NCBI GenBank assembly: GCA_001802655.1
Contig: MGZO01000073.1
Coordinates: 28,818 to 61,520, forward strand
Reading direction: 5' to 3'
DNA from: Hydrogenophilales bacterium RIFOXYD1_FULL_62_11
Lineage (GTDB): Bacteria > Pseudomonadota > Gammaproteobacteria > Burkholderiales > Thiobacillaceae
DNA length: 32,703 bases
The notes beneath the pieces were generated by a model that worked only from the letters and a program-made list of their open reading frames with translations, made no database searches and was not told the origin of the DNA. Positions within the stretch are counted from its first letter, which is position 1. The number at the start of each line of letters is the position of its first letter. A program made the position numbers and the translations under genes. This document shows positions 28,776 to 32,703 of the stretch, in pieces.

Positions 28776-30056
28776 TTATGCGCGCACGTGGCCATCTCCC
28801 AGCACCACCCACTTCTGGCTGGTCAGCCCCTCCAGGCCGACCGGGCCGCGCGCGTGGATCTTGTCGGTGGAAATGCCGATCTCCGCGCCGAGGCCGTATT
28901 CGAAGCCGTCGGCAAACCGTGTCGAGGCGTTGACCACGACGCTGGCCGAATCGACCTCGCGCAAAAAGCGGCGTGCGCGGCCGTAGTCCTCGGTGACGAT
29001 GGCGTCGGTGTGCTGCGAGCCGTGGGTATTGATGTGGGTCATCGCGGCGGCGAGGTCGTCGACCACCTTGATCGCGATGATGGGGCCGAGATATTCCTCG
29101 GTCCAGTCGGCTTCCACTGCGGCTTTTAACTTGTCTGTCACAATGCCGGCGCCCTGCAGGATCGCCAGCGCTTCCGGACAGCAGCGCATTTCCACGCCCT
29201 TGCCGGCCAGCATGCGGCCGATTTCGGGCAGCGCCGCAGCCGCGACGCCGCGCGCCACCAGCAGCGACTCGGTGGTGTTGCAGGTGCCGTAGCGCTGGGT
29301 CTTGGCGTTCTCAACGATCTTCACCGCCTTGACCAGATCGGCACGGTCGTCGACATAGACGTGGCAGTTGCCGTGCAGATGCTTGATCACCGGCACCCGC
29401 GCCTCGCCGGTGATGCGCTCGATCAGGCCCTTGCCGCCGCGCGGCACGATGACATCGACGTAATCCTTCATGGTGATGAGTTCGCCTACCGCCGCACGGT
29501 CGGTGGTCTCGATCACTTGCACCGCTGTGGCGGGCAGGCCCGCAGCGGCGAGACCTTCGCGCACGCAGGCGGCGATCGCCTGATTGGAGTGCAGTGCCTC
29601 GGAGCCGCCCCGCAGGATCGCCGCGTTGCCCGATTTGAGGCACAGCCCGGCCGCATCCGCCGTCACATTGGGGCGCGCCTCGTAAATGATGCCGATGACG
29701 CCGAGCGGCACCCGCATCTTGCCGACCTGGATGCCCGACGGGCGGTATTTGAGGTCGGTAATTTCGCCGACCGGGTCAGGCAGCGCGGCAATCTGCTCCA
29801 GCCCTTCGGCCATCCCTACCACGCCCTTGTCGTTGATCTGCAGGCGGTCGAGCAGCGCGGCGTCCAGACCGCTGGCGCGTGCGTGTTCCATGTCGCGCGC
29901 GTTGGCTGCTAGCAGCTTGGCAGCATCACGGCGGATCGCAGCGGCGATGGCCAAGAGCGCGCGGTTCTTCTGGTTGGTGTCGGCGCGGGCGATCGCGCGC
30001 GAAGCTTCGCGCGCCTGTTTGCCCACCGTTTGCATGTAGTTTTTAACGTCCATCAT
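28776..30056 (-). CDS. proA: Glutamate-5-semialdehyde dehydrogenase
   Basis: [79 protein letters not shown]. Confidence 0.97.
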   Translation of the reverse strand: MMDVKNYMQTVGKQAREASRAIARADTNQKNRALLAIAAAIRRDAAKLLAANARDMEHARASGLDAALLDRLQINDKGVVGMAEGLEQIAALPDPVGEITDLKYRPSGIQVGKMRVPLGVIGIIYEARPNVTADAAGLCLKSGNAAILRGGSEALHSNQAIAACVREGLAAAGLPATAVQVIETTDRAAVGELITMKDYVDVIVPRGGKGLIERITGEARVPVIKHLHGNCHVYVDDRADLVKAVKIVENAKTQRYGTCNTTESLLVARGVAAAALPEIGRMLAGKGVEMRCCPEALAILQGAGIVTDKLKAAVEADWTEEYLGPIIAIKVVDDLAAAMTHINTHGSQHTDAIVTEDYGRARRFLREVDSASVVVNASTRFADGFEYGLGAEIGISTDKIHARGPVGLEGLTSQKWVVLGDGHVRA

Positions 30057-31077
30057 CTTTTTCCATTGCTTGCCGGCTCAGCCAGCGTCATGCCCACGCG
30101 CAACAGCGTATCCCAAGGGTCACCCACGCGCTCCAGGCCTTTGGCCTGGCGGTCGGTCAGCGCCAGATCGGCCAGCGCGGATTCGACCCGGGGCAGGCTC
30201 AATCGTTTCAGCGCCCGCTCGATTTGCGGCGCGCGTTGTTTGTCGCGTCCCCACAGCGTCCGCATCACGCCGGGCAGGCTGTCGCCTTGCGCTACCGCTG
30301 ATTTTAACCGCAGCAGCAGCTGTACCGCCGATGACACTTGCCACAGGATGGCGGGCACGGCTTCGCCGCTGTCTTTCAAATCGGCCACGATTTGCGCAAA
30401 GCGCGCGGCATCGCCTGCATACAGCGCATCGGCCAGCGCATCGGCCTCCAGCCGGCTGACATCGACCACCGCGTGCTCGACGTCGGCCAGCGTCACGTTT
30501 CCCGGCGGCAGCAGCAGTGCGAGTTTGTCGATTTCCTGCTGCGCGGCAAGCAGATTGCCTTCCACCTGGTCGGCCAGCCGTTCCAGGGCGGCGCGTTCGG
30601 CGTGCAGCCCCTGTTTGGCCAGCCGCCGCTCGATCCAGCCGGGCAGGGCGGTGCGGTCGATGGGTTTCGCCTCGACCACCACGCCGGTTTTGGCCAGCGC
30701 AGCAAACCAGCGGCTTTGCTGCGCTTTCCAGTCGACTCCCGGCAGGCTGATCAGGGTGAGGGTGTCGGCGGGCAGCTTGGCGGCGTAGGTTTCCAGCGCC
30801 TTGGCGCCATCGACGCCGGGCTTGCCGGAGGGGATGCGGATTTCGGTCAGGCGGCGTTCGGCGAACAGCGACAGGTTGTCGCCGCTGGCAAAAATGCCCT
30901 GCCAGTTGTAGCGCCCCTGCACGGTAAATACATTGCGCTCGCTGTGGCCGGCCGCGCGCGCTGCGGCACGGATGGCGTCGGCGGCCTCCTGCGCCGCCAG
31001 CGGCTCGTCGCCCACCACTACGTAGAGCGCGGCAAGACCGCGGGCAAGCTGGTCGGGAAGGCGTTCGGCCGGGATGT

Positions 31078-31081
<4 letters not shown>
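30053..31081 (-). CDS. holA: DNA polymerase III subunit delta
   Basis: [61 protein letters not shown]-type region; located between lptE and proA. Confidence 0.93.

Positions 31082-32703
<1,622 letters not shown>

Overview
The 32.7 kb window looks like a betaproteobacterial chromosome (Nitrosomonadales/Thiobacillus-like by gene content; inference). Positions 1-5.4 kb resemble a PEP-CTERM/exosortase-associated accessory region. It holds the C-terminus of a PrsT-like TPR protein, a SAM methyltransferase, and a PEP-CTERM cargo protein with a very good sigma-54 promoter. It also holds a compact 3-gene cassette: FeeM-like N-acyl amino acid synthase, E1/ThiF-like enzyme lacking the second CxxC, and nitroreductase-like protein. 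The rest is largely core genome: hemB, engB, cytochrome c4, resB/ccsA/tlpA, aroQ-accB-accC-prmA, a tandem glycine riboswitch with gcvT-gcvH-gcvPA-DUF3144-tpx-gcvPB-dgkA, a fimV-like gene, and a long minus-strand block leuS-lptE-holA-proA-nadD-rsfS-rlmH-maf-rng. Main discoveries proposed: (1) the NAS/E1-like/nitroreductase cassette as a candidate lipid-amino-acid biosynthesis/modification system tied to PEP-CTERM; (2) an unannotated ~105-nt small RNA at 6564-6669 made of four consecutive perfect hairpins, with an anti-Shine-Dalgarno loop and an ECF/sigma-E-like promoter, convergent with engB; (3) a set of heptamer-periodic inverted-arm intergenic elements placed directly before start codons. 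No searches were run; family names rest on reading the translated sequences.
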